Shown here piece by piece: positions 52,269 through 59,606 of a stretch of 64,000 nt of DNA (within the stretch, counting starts at the first letter, position 1; each line of letters begins with the position of its first letter). The notes under the pieces were generated by a model. It saw only the letters and a program-made list of their open reading frames with translations. It did no database searches and was not told the DNA's origin. This DNA is from Holophaga foetida DSM 6591. Its GTDB lineage: Bacteria > Acidobacteriota > Holophagae > Holophagales > Holophagaceae. The stretch spans positions 3,146,690 to 3,210,689 of the forward strand of contig NZ_KI912268.1 of the NCBI RefSeq assembly GCF_000242615.2, written 5' to 3'. The position numbers were made by a program, and so were the translations under genes.

Positions 52269-53459
52269 ATGTCCTACACCCGCCGATCCGAATTCCTGCC
52301 CTTCACCCGCCCCATGGTGGGCCAAGAGGAAATCGAGGAGATTATCGATTCCATCCAGTCGGGGTGGATCACGACGGGGCCCAAGGCCGCCCGTTTCGAG
52401 GAGGAGCTGAAGGCCTACAACGGTGTGCCGCACTGCCTGGTGATGAACAGCGCCACCACGGGCCAGGAGATCTCCATGCAGGTCCTGGGGCTCCAGCCCG
52501 GGGATGAGGTCATCACCACCTCCCTCACCTGGGTCTCCACCCTGTCGACGGTGGTGCTCCAGGGGGGCATCCCCGTACTGGTGGACATCGATCCCAGGAC
52601 CCTCAACATCGATCCCGCGAAGCTCGAGGCCGCCATCACGCCCCGCACCAAGGGCATCATTCCTGTGCACCTCACGGGCCTTCCCTGTCCCATGGACGAG
52701 ATCTGGGCCACCGCCCAGAAGCACGGCCTCTGGGTGGTGGAGGATGCCGCCCAGGCCATGGGCGCCCACTACAAGGGGCGGAAGATCGGCAGTGACCCAC
52801 GTTCCGTCATGACCGCCTACAGCTTCCACCCCAACAAGAACATGACCACCGGCGAGGGCGGGGCCCTGGCCTTCCACGACTCGGCTTATGCCGCCCGCAT
52901 CCAGCGCCTGCGTTTCCACGGGATCGAACGGGACGCCTGGAAGCGTCAGAGCAAGGAGGGCAGCCCCCACATCGATGTGGTGGAGCCCGCCCGCAAGGCC
53001 AACTTCATGGACCTCCAGGCCGCCATGGGCATCCATCAGATCAAGAAGCTGGACGGCTTCAACCAGCGTCGGAGCCAGCTCTTCCGCCGCTACCTGGAGC
53101 TATTCAAGGATGTCGAGGAGCTGATGATGCCCTGGGAGGGCGACGGGGACCACGCCCACTGCTTCCACCTCTTCGTGGCCCGCATCCGCCCCGAGAAGGC
53201 GGGCATGGACCGGGACGCCTTCGTGGCCGCCCTCAAGGAGGAGAACATCGGCACGGGCATCCACTACAAGCCCACCCACCAGCACTCCTTCTACCGGGAC
53301 TTCTACGCCAAGCACCCCCACGCCCTCCCCAAGGACGGCCTGCCTCACACCGACTGGAGCGGCGAGCGGCTCTTCTCCCTGCCCCTGTGGCCCGGGCTGA
53401 AGGAGGAGGACCAGGACCAGGTGGTGGCGGCGATCAAGCAGGTGCTGGTCAGGTCTTAG
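52269..53459 (+). CDS. DegT/DnrJ/EryC1 sugar aminotransferase (ArnB-like)
   Basis: A 396-residue PLP enzyme, start ATG 52269 behind GGAG. Signature stretches are QSGWITTGPKAARFEEEL, NSATTGQEI (PLP phosphate), VVEDAAQAMGAHYKG and SFHPNKNMTTGEGGAL with the PLP Lys. It closely resembles UDP-4-amino-4-deoxy-L-arabinose aminotransferase ArnB and PseC/WecE relatives, which aminate 4-keto nucleotide sugars. LHLTGLPCPMDEI (here IPVHLTGLPCPMDEI) is typical of the group. It may serve surface polysaccharide or lipid A modification, together with the GDP-mannose genes elsewhere; no cognate oxidase is adjacent. Confidence 0.85.
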   Translation: MSYTRRSEFLPFTRPMVGQEEIEEIIDSIQSGWITTGPKAARFEEELKAYNGVPHCLVMNSATTGQEISMQVLGLQPGDEVITTSLTWVSTLSTVVLQGGIPVLVDIDPRTLNIDPAKLEAAITPRTKGIIPVHLTGLPCPMDEIWATAQKHGLWVVEDAAQAMGAHYKGRKIGSDPRSVMTAYSFHPNKNMTTGEGGALAFHDSAYAARIQRLRFHGIERDAWKRQSKEGSPHIDVVEPARKANFMDLQAAMGIHQIKKLDGFNQRRSQLFRRYLELFKDVEELMMPWEGDGDHAHCFHLFVARIRPEKAGMDRDAFVAALKEENIGTGIHYKPTHQHSFYRDFYAKHPHALPKDGLPHTDWSGERLFSLPLWPGLKEEDQDQVVAAIKQVLVRS

Positions 53460-53536
53460 GTTACACGTACGGCCAGGAGAGTTCTTCCGCTTCGAGAGGC
53501 ACGGATCGCGATTTTTCCGAGGAGAAAAGCATGTTG

Positions 53537-53852
53537 GCCGCGGATAAATTGGATGCACGCGAATAACGGACGCCCTGGTTACCGGCGTTGCGAAGCTTGA
53601 CCTCCCCCGTTCCATGAAAAGCAAAGGACCTTTCAACCTCCGAACAGGATGGCAGATCAAGAAAGTTCACCTGGGCACCTGGGACTGGTTCAGCAAGGGA
53701 TAGGGAGGCTATGGCAAGCTCGCTTGCCTCCGCCTCCCTATCCCTTGCTGAACGCGGGCGGCTTTGCCGTCCGCCCCCGCATTGCGGGGCAGGCCCAGGT
53801 GCCCCGCCCATAGATCATTTCTTCATCCGCGTTTATCCAATTTATCCGCGGC
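53537..53852. repeat. 316-bp nested inverted-repeat (MITE-like) element
   Basis: Perfect 18-bp outer arms (53537-53554 and 53835-53852, GCCGCGGATAAATTGGAT and complement) continue imperfectly on both sides. Inside lie 11-bp arms (53673-53683 and 53794-53804), 21-bp perfect arms (53689-53709 and 53732-53752) around a GGCAAGC-TC-GCTTGCC hairpin (53713-53728), and two small GC hairpins (53755-53790). There is no open frame. The whole can fold as a branched cruciform. It fills the 426-bp gap between the aminotransferase and the phlG-like gene. Confidence 0.8.
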
Positions 53853-53885
53853 TGATGCTGCTTTTTTCACTGATCCTATCTGATA

Positions 53886-54773
53886 TTAGACGGTCATCCT
53901 CCCGCCGAACTCCGCGTAGATGCGGGGCAGGAAGTGCTTGAAGCGGGTGAATTCCTTCACGTTATGGCGGGCGAGGCCCTGGATGGCCACCTGGGGGACC
54001 GCCACGCCGGGGGGCAGGGTGCACTCGGGGACGCCATTGGAGAGGCGGTAGCCCAGCCAGAAGCGGGTGCGGTGCTCCAGGCCCTCGGGGGTGTCCCGGA
54101 AGATGTGGCACATCATGGCGGGGGCCGTGATGGACTCGTCGTTCTTGTCCACGGTGACGGCCCAGCCCTGGCCACCGGCGAAGGTCGCCACATTGGGCTG
54201 CTTGAAGCGGCTCATGTCAAAGCCGTAGTCCTTGGGGGAGAGGAAGCTGATGGTGATGTTCTCCATGCCGCAGTCGCAGTTCTCGGTGACGTGGTGGACC
54301 ACGCCCCAGTTGCGCTCGGACATGGGGATGCTCTCATCCAGGATCCGCTTGCGGCCCTCGGGGCTGAGGTGGATGCCGCCGTGCTGGGGGGGATACCAGA
54401 TGCGGTAGCGGAGGTCCTCCAGGGGGTGCCAGGCGAACCACCAGTCGACCATTTCGGCGGTGACACCAGGGTAGACAATCTTGTTGGCGATGAAGCCCGC
54501 GCCGTCCGGGAGGTTGCACCACCCGATCTCCACGTCCAGGTAACCGGGATTGAGGAGCTCGTTCATCTGGGAGGGGTGGAGGGCCTTGGCGGGGTCGCAG
54601 GGCTTTTCCATCATCGCGTAGTGGGCGGGATCCGGCTGGGGGATCTCCTCGTAGAAATACTTGGCGAAGGGGCGGGCCTTCTCCTCGGGGCTGAGGTCCG
54701 GCTGCATCGCCTTGGGCTTGGTGGTGGCGTACCACTCTTTGTAGTTGTATTGCTTGGCTTCAGGGGTCGACAT
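53886..54773 (-). CDS. PhlG / phloretin-hydrolase-like C-C bond hydrolase
   Basis: A 295-residue protein, ATG 54773 with AAGGAG ahead. It matches the DAPG hydrolase (PhlG) family, Zn enzymes that cleave the C-C bond between an acyl group and a phloroglucinol ring (2,4-diacetylphloroglucinol, phloretin). Residues consistent with the metal site: VVHHVTENC (first His), MENITISF (Glu) and near the end LARHNVKEFTRF, giving the H-x3-E pair. Other family-like stretches are VDWWFAWHPLEDLRYRIWYPPQHGG and DTPEGLEHRTRFWLGY. The length fits phloretin hydrolase. It is co-transcribed 29 bp downstream of the EthD-type gene; the substrate here is unknown. Confidence 0.78.
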   Translation of the reverse strand: MSTPEAKQYNYKEWYATTKPKAMQPDLSPEEKARPFAKYFYEEIPQPDPAHYAMMEKPCDPAKALHPSQMNELLNPGYLDVEIGWCNLPDGAGFIANKIVYPGVTAEMVDWWFAWHPLEDLRYRIWYPPQHGGIHLSPEGRKRILDESIPMSERNWGVVHHVTENCDCGMENITISFLSPKDYGFDMSRFKQPNVATFAGGQGWAVTVDKNDESITAPAMMCHIFRDTPEGLEHRTRFWLGYRLSNGVPECTLPPGVAVPQVAIQGLARHNVKEFTRFKHFLPRIYAEFGGRMTV

Positions 54774-54802
54774 ACTGGGCTCCTTGTCTCGACGGGGGCG
54801 TT

Positions 54803-55591
54803 TCAGCTCAGGGGCGTATCGCGGATGATCACGATCTGCTTGGTGTAGAGGTAGAAGGACTGGGACCAGTTGGCGAACCTTGGGCCCGTGGCGTTCTGCA
54901 TGGCTTCCACGTACTGACGGAAGGCGCCCACCTGCTCCATGGTGTCGAACCAGTGGGTGACCACCAGGTCGTAGACCGGGGGATCGACCATCTTGAAGTG
55001 CTTGCGGGCGGCCCCGTCATTGTCATTGGCGCGGCAGCGCCAGTTGGCCTGGACGCGACGGGCCTGCTCCTTGTAGTAGGGGGACTTCTCCACGGCTTCT
55101 TCGTGGGCCATGCGCCAGAATTTCTTGTAGTCCTCGGGAAAGACGGTCTCATCCCGCATGATGTAATGCAGGACCTTCATGGCGCCCACGCCCTTGACGA
55201 TGCCCAGGCCGGGGTTGAAGGTGGTCAGGGGGGTGGGGACGGGGATCTCCTCCTCCTCGGCCATGACGATGATATTGGTGCTTTCGTTGGCGAAGAACTT
55301 GCCGTCCTGGGAGGCGGCGGAGGGCACGGCGGGTTCCAGGGTCTCCATCATGTCCCGGAAGCTCTTGAAGCTGATCTCCACCACGGCGTCACGATCCGCC
55401 GTCTTGTTCTGGTGGTCGGTGTCGCTGAGGAGGCCGAAGGCGCCGTCAATGACGTGGTTCTGGACGTAGGAGTCGATCTTGAAGCGCTCCTGCCGGGCGA
55501 TGGTGCCGTGGTAGAACTCGATGTAGCGCTGGTACTCAGCCCGGGTCAGGCCGGGGCGCTTGCGGGATGCGGCCATCAGTTTGATAGGCAC
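54803..55591 (-). CDS. EthD-type dimeric alpha-beta barrel protein (duplicated domain)
   Basis: A 262-residue protein starting at GTG 55591, which has a full AGGAGGTGA ribosome site at spacing 4. The first half (PIKLMAASRKRPGLTRAEYQRYIEFYHGTIAR) is a clear EthD-like ferredoxin fold, and the second (MKVLHYIMRDETVFPEDYKKFWRMAHEEAVEKSPYY, then YDLVVTHWFDTMEQVGAFRQY) repeats the pattern, so two barrel modules occur in one chain. EthD-fold proteins bind small aromatics in degradation and polyketide pathways, and pairing with a PhlG-like hydrolase supports an aromatic-compound role. No cofactor motif visible. First gene of the operon. Confidence 0.7.
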   Translation of the reverse strand: MPIKLMAASRKRPGLTRAEYQRYIEFYHGTIARQERFKIDSYVQNHVIDGAFGLLSDTDHQNKTADRDAVVEISFKSFRDMMETLEPAVPSAASQDGKFFANESTNIIVMAEEEEIPVPTPLTTFNPGLGIVKGVGAMKVLHYIMRDETVFPEDYKKFWRMAHEEAVEKSPYYKEQARRVQANWRCRANDNDGAARKHFKMVDPPVYDLVVTHWFDTMEQVGAFRQYVEAMQNATGPRFANWSQSFYLYTKQIVIIRDTPLS

Positions 55592-55694
55592 GGTTCACCT
55601 CCTGTGGTGGGTTGGACATGGAAGGCCATGGAGCCATGGGTGGAACTGCGGAGCTTGGGATTCCGTTGGATGGGGTGGATTCTGACACCGTTCA

Positions 55695-55718
55695 TCATCC
55701 AAATGTAGTTATGGATGA
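55695..55718. promoter_or_regulatory. Dyad upstream of the EthD-phlG operon
   Basis: TCATCCA (55695-55701) and TGGATGA (55712-55718) are inverted with a 10-base spacer, about 104 bp ahead of the GTG start. It is a plausible operator or activator site for the operon. The remaining gap (55719-55977) contains no gene I can recognise. Confidence 0.4.
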
Positions 55719-55977
55719 GTTCCGGTATTTGTTGTGTTAAGCGCGTATGGATGGCGTTATCTGAAGGGTTGCTTCTGTTGTGGCATTGAAATAGATACGG
55801 GATTCAACCCGGAATACCCGGTAGGTGAAGCGGCTGATCAGATTTATAAAGGGATATGCCCGTGGGGAATGGCGTGATTAAAGCCTAGCTTTGTGCATTG
55901 AAAGGGGGAAATGGTTTGTCGAAATGACACCTATCTGTTTGATGGATGGTTTCAAGTTCTTCTCTGCTAACTAATAA

Positions 55978-56020
55978 GATCAAAGGCCCCTCGCCATTCA
56001 AGGACGAGGGGCCTTTGATC
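55978..56020 (-). terminator. Terminator of the pseudouridine synthase gene
   Basis: A perfect 16-bp stem (55978-55993 with 56005-56020, GATCAAAGGCCCCTCG and complement) with an 11-base loop, starting 13 bp beyond the stop codon of the minus-strand gene at 56033. On that strand it is followed by TTATTAGTT rather than a continuous T-tract. Confidence 0.85.
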
Positions 56021-56032
56021 AGGTGGTGAACA

Positions 56033-57256
56033 CTATTTCTTGGGCTTGCCGGAAACCCTGGGGCGACCAGCTTCAGCAGGCTTCCGGGGCGCGCGTTTGG
56101 GCTCCGCTTCTCCTGGACGGGAGGGGCGGGGGCGGCCAAAGGAGGTTCTGGGCTTCTGGGAGGCATCGGGCCTCTCCCTCTTCGCCTCCGCAGGGGCATC
56201 TGCCCCCTTGTCGCTGAATCGCTGGGCCCGATCCACCCGCGCCAGCTTCCGGCCCTTGGTGATCTTGGGCTTGTAGATGCCCTCTTCGCCCTTGACGCCA
56301 GCCTCGGCCCGTTCGACCCGGTGCAGGTTCCGCAGTGCCTTGAGGGCCACTTCCATGTCTTTGGGAATAGGGGCGCTGACGGTGATGCTTTCGTCGGTCA
56401 CGGGGTGGCGGATCCCCAGCAGTTCGGCATGCAGGGCCTGGCGGTCGATCAGATGGCTGGTCTGCCCATAGACCTGGTCGCCCAGGACGGGAAAGCCCCG
56501 ATCCGCGAACTGGACACGGATCTGGTTGCGGCGACCCGTTTCGAGGCGCACTTCGACCACGGTGTAGCCAGGGAGGCGCTCCAGGACGCGGTAGTGGGTG
56601 ATGGCGAGCTTGGCGCCCTTGGTCTCGCCCTTCTTGGGCTGGACCACGGACATCTTGAGGCTCTTGCTGTGCTCCACCAGCTTGCCCGTGAGGGTCCCGG
56701 CGTTCTCGGGGAGTTCGCCCACCAGGATCGCCTTGTAGATGCGGTTCAGGTGGTGTTCTTCGAAGAGGTTCTTGAGGCCATTCAGGGCTTCGGGGGTCTT
56801 GGCGAAGACCAGGACGCCGGAGGTGAAGCGATCCAGGCGGTGGGCGATGTAGAGGTGGAAGCGCTTGAAGCCTCGACGCCGGTACAGGTCCGTGATGGAG
56901 TCTGCAAGGCAGGCCTCATGGGTGCGTTCAGTGGGCACCGTGAGGAGCCCCGCAGGCTTGTTGACGAAGATCAGATGCTTGTCTTCCCAGAGGATTTCCA
57001 CCTCCCCGCCAGGCCCCCTCTTCCTGGGCTTGGGGATGGCCGAGTAGGCCGTGTCCGGGTCGAAGGCGACCGCCAGCTCGTCGCCGGCCTTGAGTCGATG
57101 CCCCGCTGTGCGAACGGCCTCGCCGTTCACCTTGGCCATCCCTGCATCGATGATGCCTTTGGCCTGGCGGTGGCTCACCTCCAGGATCGTGTGAAGTTCC
57201 GTCGCCAGAGCCGTTCCATCGGTCTCGGCCTTCCAGGACTTGTTCAGTCGTGCCAT
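56033..57256 (-). CDS. RluA-family pseudouridine synthase with disordered basic tail
   Basis: A 407-residue synthase. An S4-like N-terminus (LEVSHRQAKGIIDAGMAKVNGEAVRTAGHRLKAGDEL) precedes the catalytic domain: VNKPAGLLTVPTERT, AHRLDRFTSGVLVFAKT with the catalytic Asp, and LETGRRNQIRVQFADRGFPVLGDQVYGQ. The last 90 residues (from about 315) are low-complexity and rich in Lys, Arg, Pro and Ala, ending GRPRVSGKPKK; this tail, absent from the typical members, may bind RNA. It is distinct from the rluD at 49994. Its stop is followed by a strong terminator. Confidence 0.88.
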   Translation of the reverse strand: MARLNKSWKAETDGTALATELHTILEVSHRQAKGIIDAGMAKVNGEAVRTAGHRLKAGDELAVAFDPDTAYSAIPKPRKRGPGGEVEILWEDKHLIFVNKPAGLLTVPTERTHEACLADSITDLYRRRGFKRFHLYIAHRLDRFTSGVLVFAKTPEALNGLKNLFEEHHLNRIYKAILVGELPENAGTLTGKLVEHSKSLKMSVVQPKKGETKGAKLAITHYRVLERLPGYTVVEVRLETGRRNQIRVQFADRGFPVLGDQVYGQTSHLIDRQALHAELLGIRHPVTDESITVSAPIPKDMEVALKALRNLHRVERAEAGVKGEEGIYKPKITKGRKLARVDRAQRFSDKGADAPAEAKRERPDASQKPRTSFGRPRPSRPGEAEPKRAPRKPAEAGRPRVSGKPKK

Positions 57257-57342
57257 GGTTTCCTCCCGGCCCGGCGTTCATGGAAACGCTGAGCGCAATG
57301 GTATAGAAGATCACGGAGAAGGCCATAGCCCAAGCGAAAAAA

Positions 57343-57380
57343 CACAAGGCCCGGGAGCAGCGAGCATCCCGGGCCTTGTG
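57343..57380 (-). terminator. Terminator of the PstS-like gene
   Basis: A 14-bp perfect stem (57343-57356 with 57367-57380, CACAAGGCCCGGGA and complement) with a 10-base loop; on the minus strand it is followed by TTTTTT, 14 bp after the pstS-type stop. Typical intrinsic terminator. Confidence 0.9.
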
Positions 57381-57393
57381 TCTGATCCTGAGT

Positions 57394-58362
57394 TCAGCGC
57401 AGGGTGTTGGAATCGCCGTCGAAGCGGTCAGTCACCTTGAGGCGGTTCAGGGCGTTGATATCAGGTTGGAGGGGCACCTGGCCGCATTCCTTGATGATGC
57501 CCTGTCCGGCCGGGGAGAGGGCGAAGGAGAGGAATCCCCTGAGGAGCGGGGTGGTCCCTTTCTTGGGGTCCTTGTTGATATAGGCGTACAGGAAGCGGCA
57601 GAGGGGATACTCGCCGGAGGTGACCGTTGCGGCATTGGCTTCCACGGGCTCTTTGGACCCCTTGGGCACCAGGGGAACGATCCGGGTGGAGGAGAACTTT
57701 TCGATCATGTTGCCGTAGGCGATGGCCGCCTGATTGGCCGCCAGTTCCTCGGTCAGGGTGGTGGCGTCCATGTTGCCCCGGATGGGGAGGCGGGGGCGCC
57801 CCTTCATGGTCAGGGTCTCGTTGAGGAGCCAGTAGTTGCCGGAGTCGGCGGGACGCCCGAAGCGTTCGATGGGGCGATTCTCCCAGCCGCCCTGCTTGAG
57901 TCCCAGGTCGCCCCAGGTGGTGACATCCTTGGGCCAGCCCTGGCGGCGGTCGATGCTGTAGATGGCGTCCAGCTGCTCGACCTTGATCTCCTTGATCGGA
58001 TTGTTCTTGTTGACCAGCACCACCAACGCATCCATGGCGATGGCGACGCGGGTTGGGGAGTAGCCCCACTTGGCGATGAAGGCGGCCTCCTCCTCTGGCT
58101 GGAGGTCCCTTCCCATGAGGGCGATCTGGGTGCTGCCCTCCGTGAGCTCCTTCATGGCCTGGGACTCTCCGATAATCTGGACATCAGGAACGACGCCGGG
58201 GGTCCTGCCGGCATAGGCGCCGGTCAGGACGGCGGTGATGTAGAACATGCCCTGGAATCCCTTGGCGACAAGGGGTTGGGGGGCCTGGGCTGGCGCTTGG
58301 CTCAGGCAGACGAGGCTCAGGACAACTGGGGTGAGGGTTCTGCGAAGAAAGGACATGGCCAT
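57394..58362 (-). CDS. PstS-like periplasmic phosphate-type binding protein
   Basis: A 322-residue protein with signal peptide (MSFLRRTLTPVVLSLVCLSQAPAQA) and the PstS layout: VQIIGESQAMKELTEGSTQIALMGRDLQ (the S-x-x-x-x-x-L-x-x-G pattern), ALVVLVNKNNPIKEIKVEQLDAIYSID, and late GEYPLCRFLYAYINKD. It belongs to the PBP-like superfamily class II used for phosphate uptake, but the typical T-G-S-G-x-x-x-x and S-x-G-T phosphate contacts are poorly visible, so another anion is possible. No permease genes are near; it may be a sensor or scavenger. Start ATG 58362 with AGGAGG eight bases ahead. It is flanked by its own terminator. Confidence 0.8.
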   Translation of the reverse strand: MAMSFLRRTLTPVVLSLVCLSQAPAQAPQPLVAKGFQGMFYITAVLTGAYAGRTPGVVPDVQIIGESQAMKELTEGSTQIALMGRDLQPEEEAAFIAKWGYSPTRVAIAMDALVVLVNKNNPIKEIKVEQLDAIYSIDRRQGWPKDVTTWGDLGLKQGGWENRPIERFGRPADSGNYWLLNETLTMKGRPRLPIRGNMDATTLTEELAANQAAIAYGNMIEKFSSTRIVPLVPKGSKEPVEANAATVTSGEYPLCRFLYAYINKDPKKGTTPLLRGFLSFALSPAGQGIIKECGQVPLQPDINALNRLKVTDRFDGDSNTLR

Positions 58363-58517
58363 GATGGATACCTCCTGGCATGTGGCATACTCTGCCGATA
58401 CGAACCTTCCATCGACCCTGGGGGCGGTGGCATGAATTTCTGCATGATTTTTTGGAGATTTTACAATCGGGTAAGCTCGGGTTCAAGAAACATATCACCC
58501 GCTTTCCCCGAATTTGT

Positions 58518-59606
58518 CTACTGTCCAAGCGTCCGGCGGTGAATGCCCATCACGAGGCCCAAGGCCAGGAAGTAGCTGACAGTGCTGCTTCCACCGGCGC
58601 TGAAGAATGGGAGGACCATGCCCTTATTGGGCAGGATTCCGATGACCATGCCAACATTGACGAAGATATGCAGAGCAAAGATTCCGGCCGCTCCTACACA
58701 GAAATAAACCTCTGAGGCCTTTCTCGCAGCACGGCCGATATCCAGGATGCGGTTGAGGAGAAGTCCGAAGAGTCCCAAGGCGATAAGGACGCCCAGAAAT
58801 CCCCGTTCCTCGGCCCAGACGGAAAAGACGAAGTCCGTGGTTTTAACTGGCAGGAAGTTGAGCTGGGTCTGGGTGCCGCTGGTGAAACCCTTGCCCAGGA
58901 TCCCGCCTGCGCCGATGGCGATGCGGCTCTGGTTGATCTGGTAGCCCTTGCCCTGGAGGTCTGCATTCGGATTGAGGAAGGTCATGACCCGCTGCTTCTG
59001 GTAGGGCTTGAGGACCTTCTGCCAGGCGAAGACCCCAAGCAAGGCCATGAGGACCAGTCCCAGGGCCACCCACTTGGCCTTCAGGCCCCGGATCAGGGGA
59101 ATGAGGAGCAGGATGGGCAGGAAGCTGATGGCCATGCCGAGGTCGGGCTGCTTGAGTACCAGGAGCATGGGGAAGAAAGCCAGTCCCGCGACGCCGAACA
59201 ACTCCCAGGTGAGGATCTCCGTGGGGGGCTTGGTGCCAAGGCGGTGGGCCACGAAGAGCAGTGCAAGCCACTTCATGAGTTCTGAAGGCTGGAAGGTGAG
59301 CCCGCCCACCATGATCCAGCGCTGGGCACCTCCGATCTTCTTGCCGATGGCGAAGACCGCCAGGAGGCTGAGGATTCCCAGGGCATAGAAGATTGCACTA
59401 CCCCGGAAGAGTCGTGCCGGATTCATGTGAGCCACCGCCAGCATGGCTCCGAAGCCCAGGACCATCCATCCCGCCTGCTTGATCCACATGTGCCCCTGGC
59501 TGGCGCTTCCCCGCCCTGCGGAAAAGATGGTGAGGAGCCCCATGAAGGTGAGGAGTCCCATGGCCATCAGGAGGCGGCGATCCAGGGTATTGAAGGAGAT
59601 CTTCAT
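58518..59606 (-). CDS. rodA: Rod-shape peptidoglycan glycosyltransferase RodA
   Basis: A 362-residue SEDS protein with ten membrane helices; it polymerises lipid II in the elongasome with PBP2. Landmarks are AGRGSASQGHMWIKQAGWMVLG, MVGGLTFQPSELMKWLALL (the E-L-x-K catalytic region), QPDLGMAISFLP, QINQSRIAIGAGGILGKGFTSGTQTQLNFLPVKTTDFVFSVWAEERGFLG (Asp in TDF) and NVGMVIGILPNKGMVLPFFSAGGSS. Its start overlaps the PBP2 stop (ATGA, 59603-59606). Last gene of the mre operon. Confidence 0.96.
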   Translation of the reverse strand: MKISFNTLDRRLLMAMGLLTFMGLLTIFSAGRGSASQGHMWIKQAGWMVLGFGAMLAVAHMNPARLFRGSAIFYALGILSLLAVFAIGKKIGGAQRWIMVGGLTFQPSELMKWLALLFVAHRLGTKPPTEILTWELFGVAGLAFFPMLLVLKQPDLGMAISFLPILLLIPLIRGLKAKWVALGLVLMALLGVFAWQKVLKPYQKQRVMTFLNPNADLQGKGYQINQSRIAIGAGGILGKGFTSGTQTQLNFLPVKTTDFVFSVWAEERGFLGVLIALGLFGLLLNRILDIGRAARKASEVYFCVGAAGIFALHIFVNVGMVIGILPNKGMVLPFFSAGGSSTVSYFLALGLVMGIHRRTLGQ

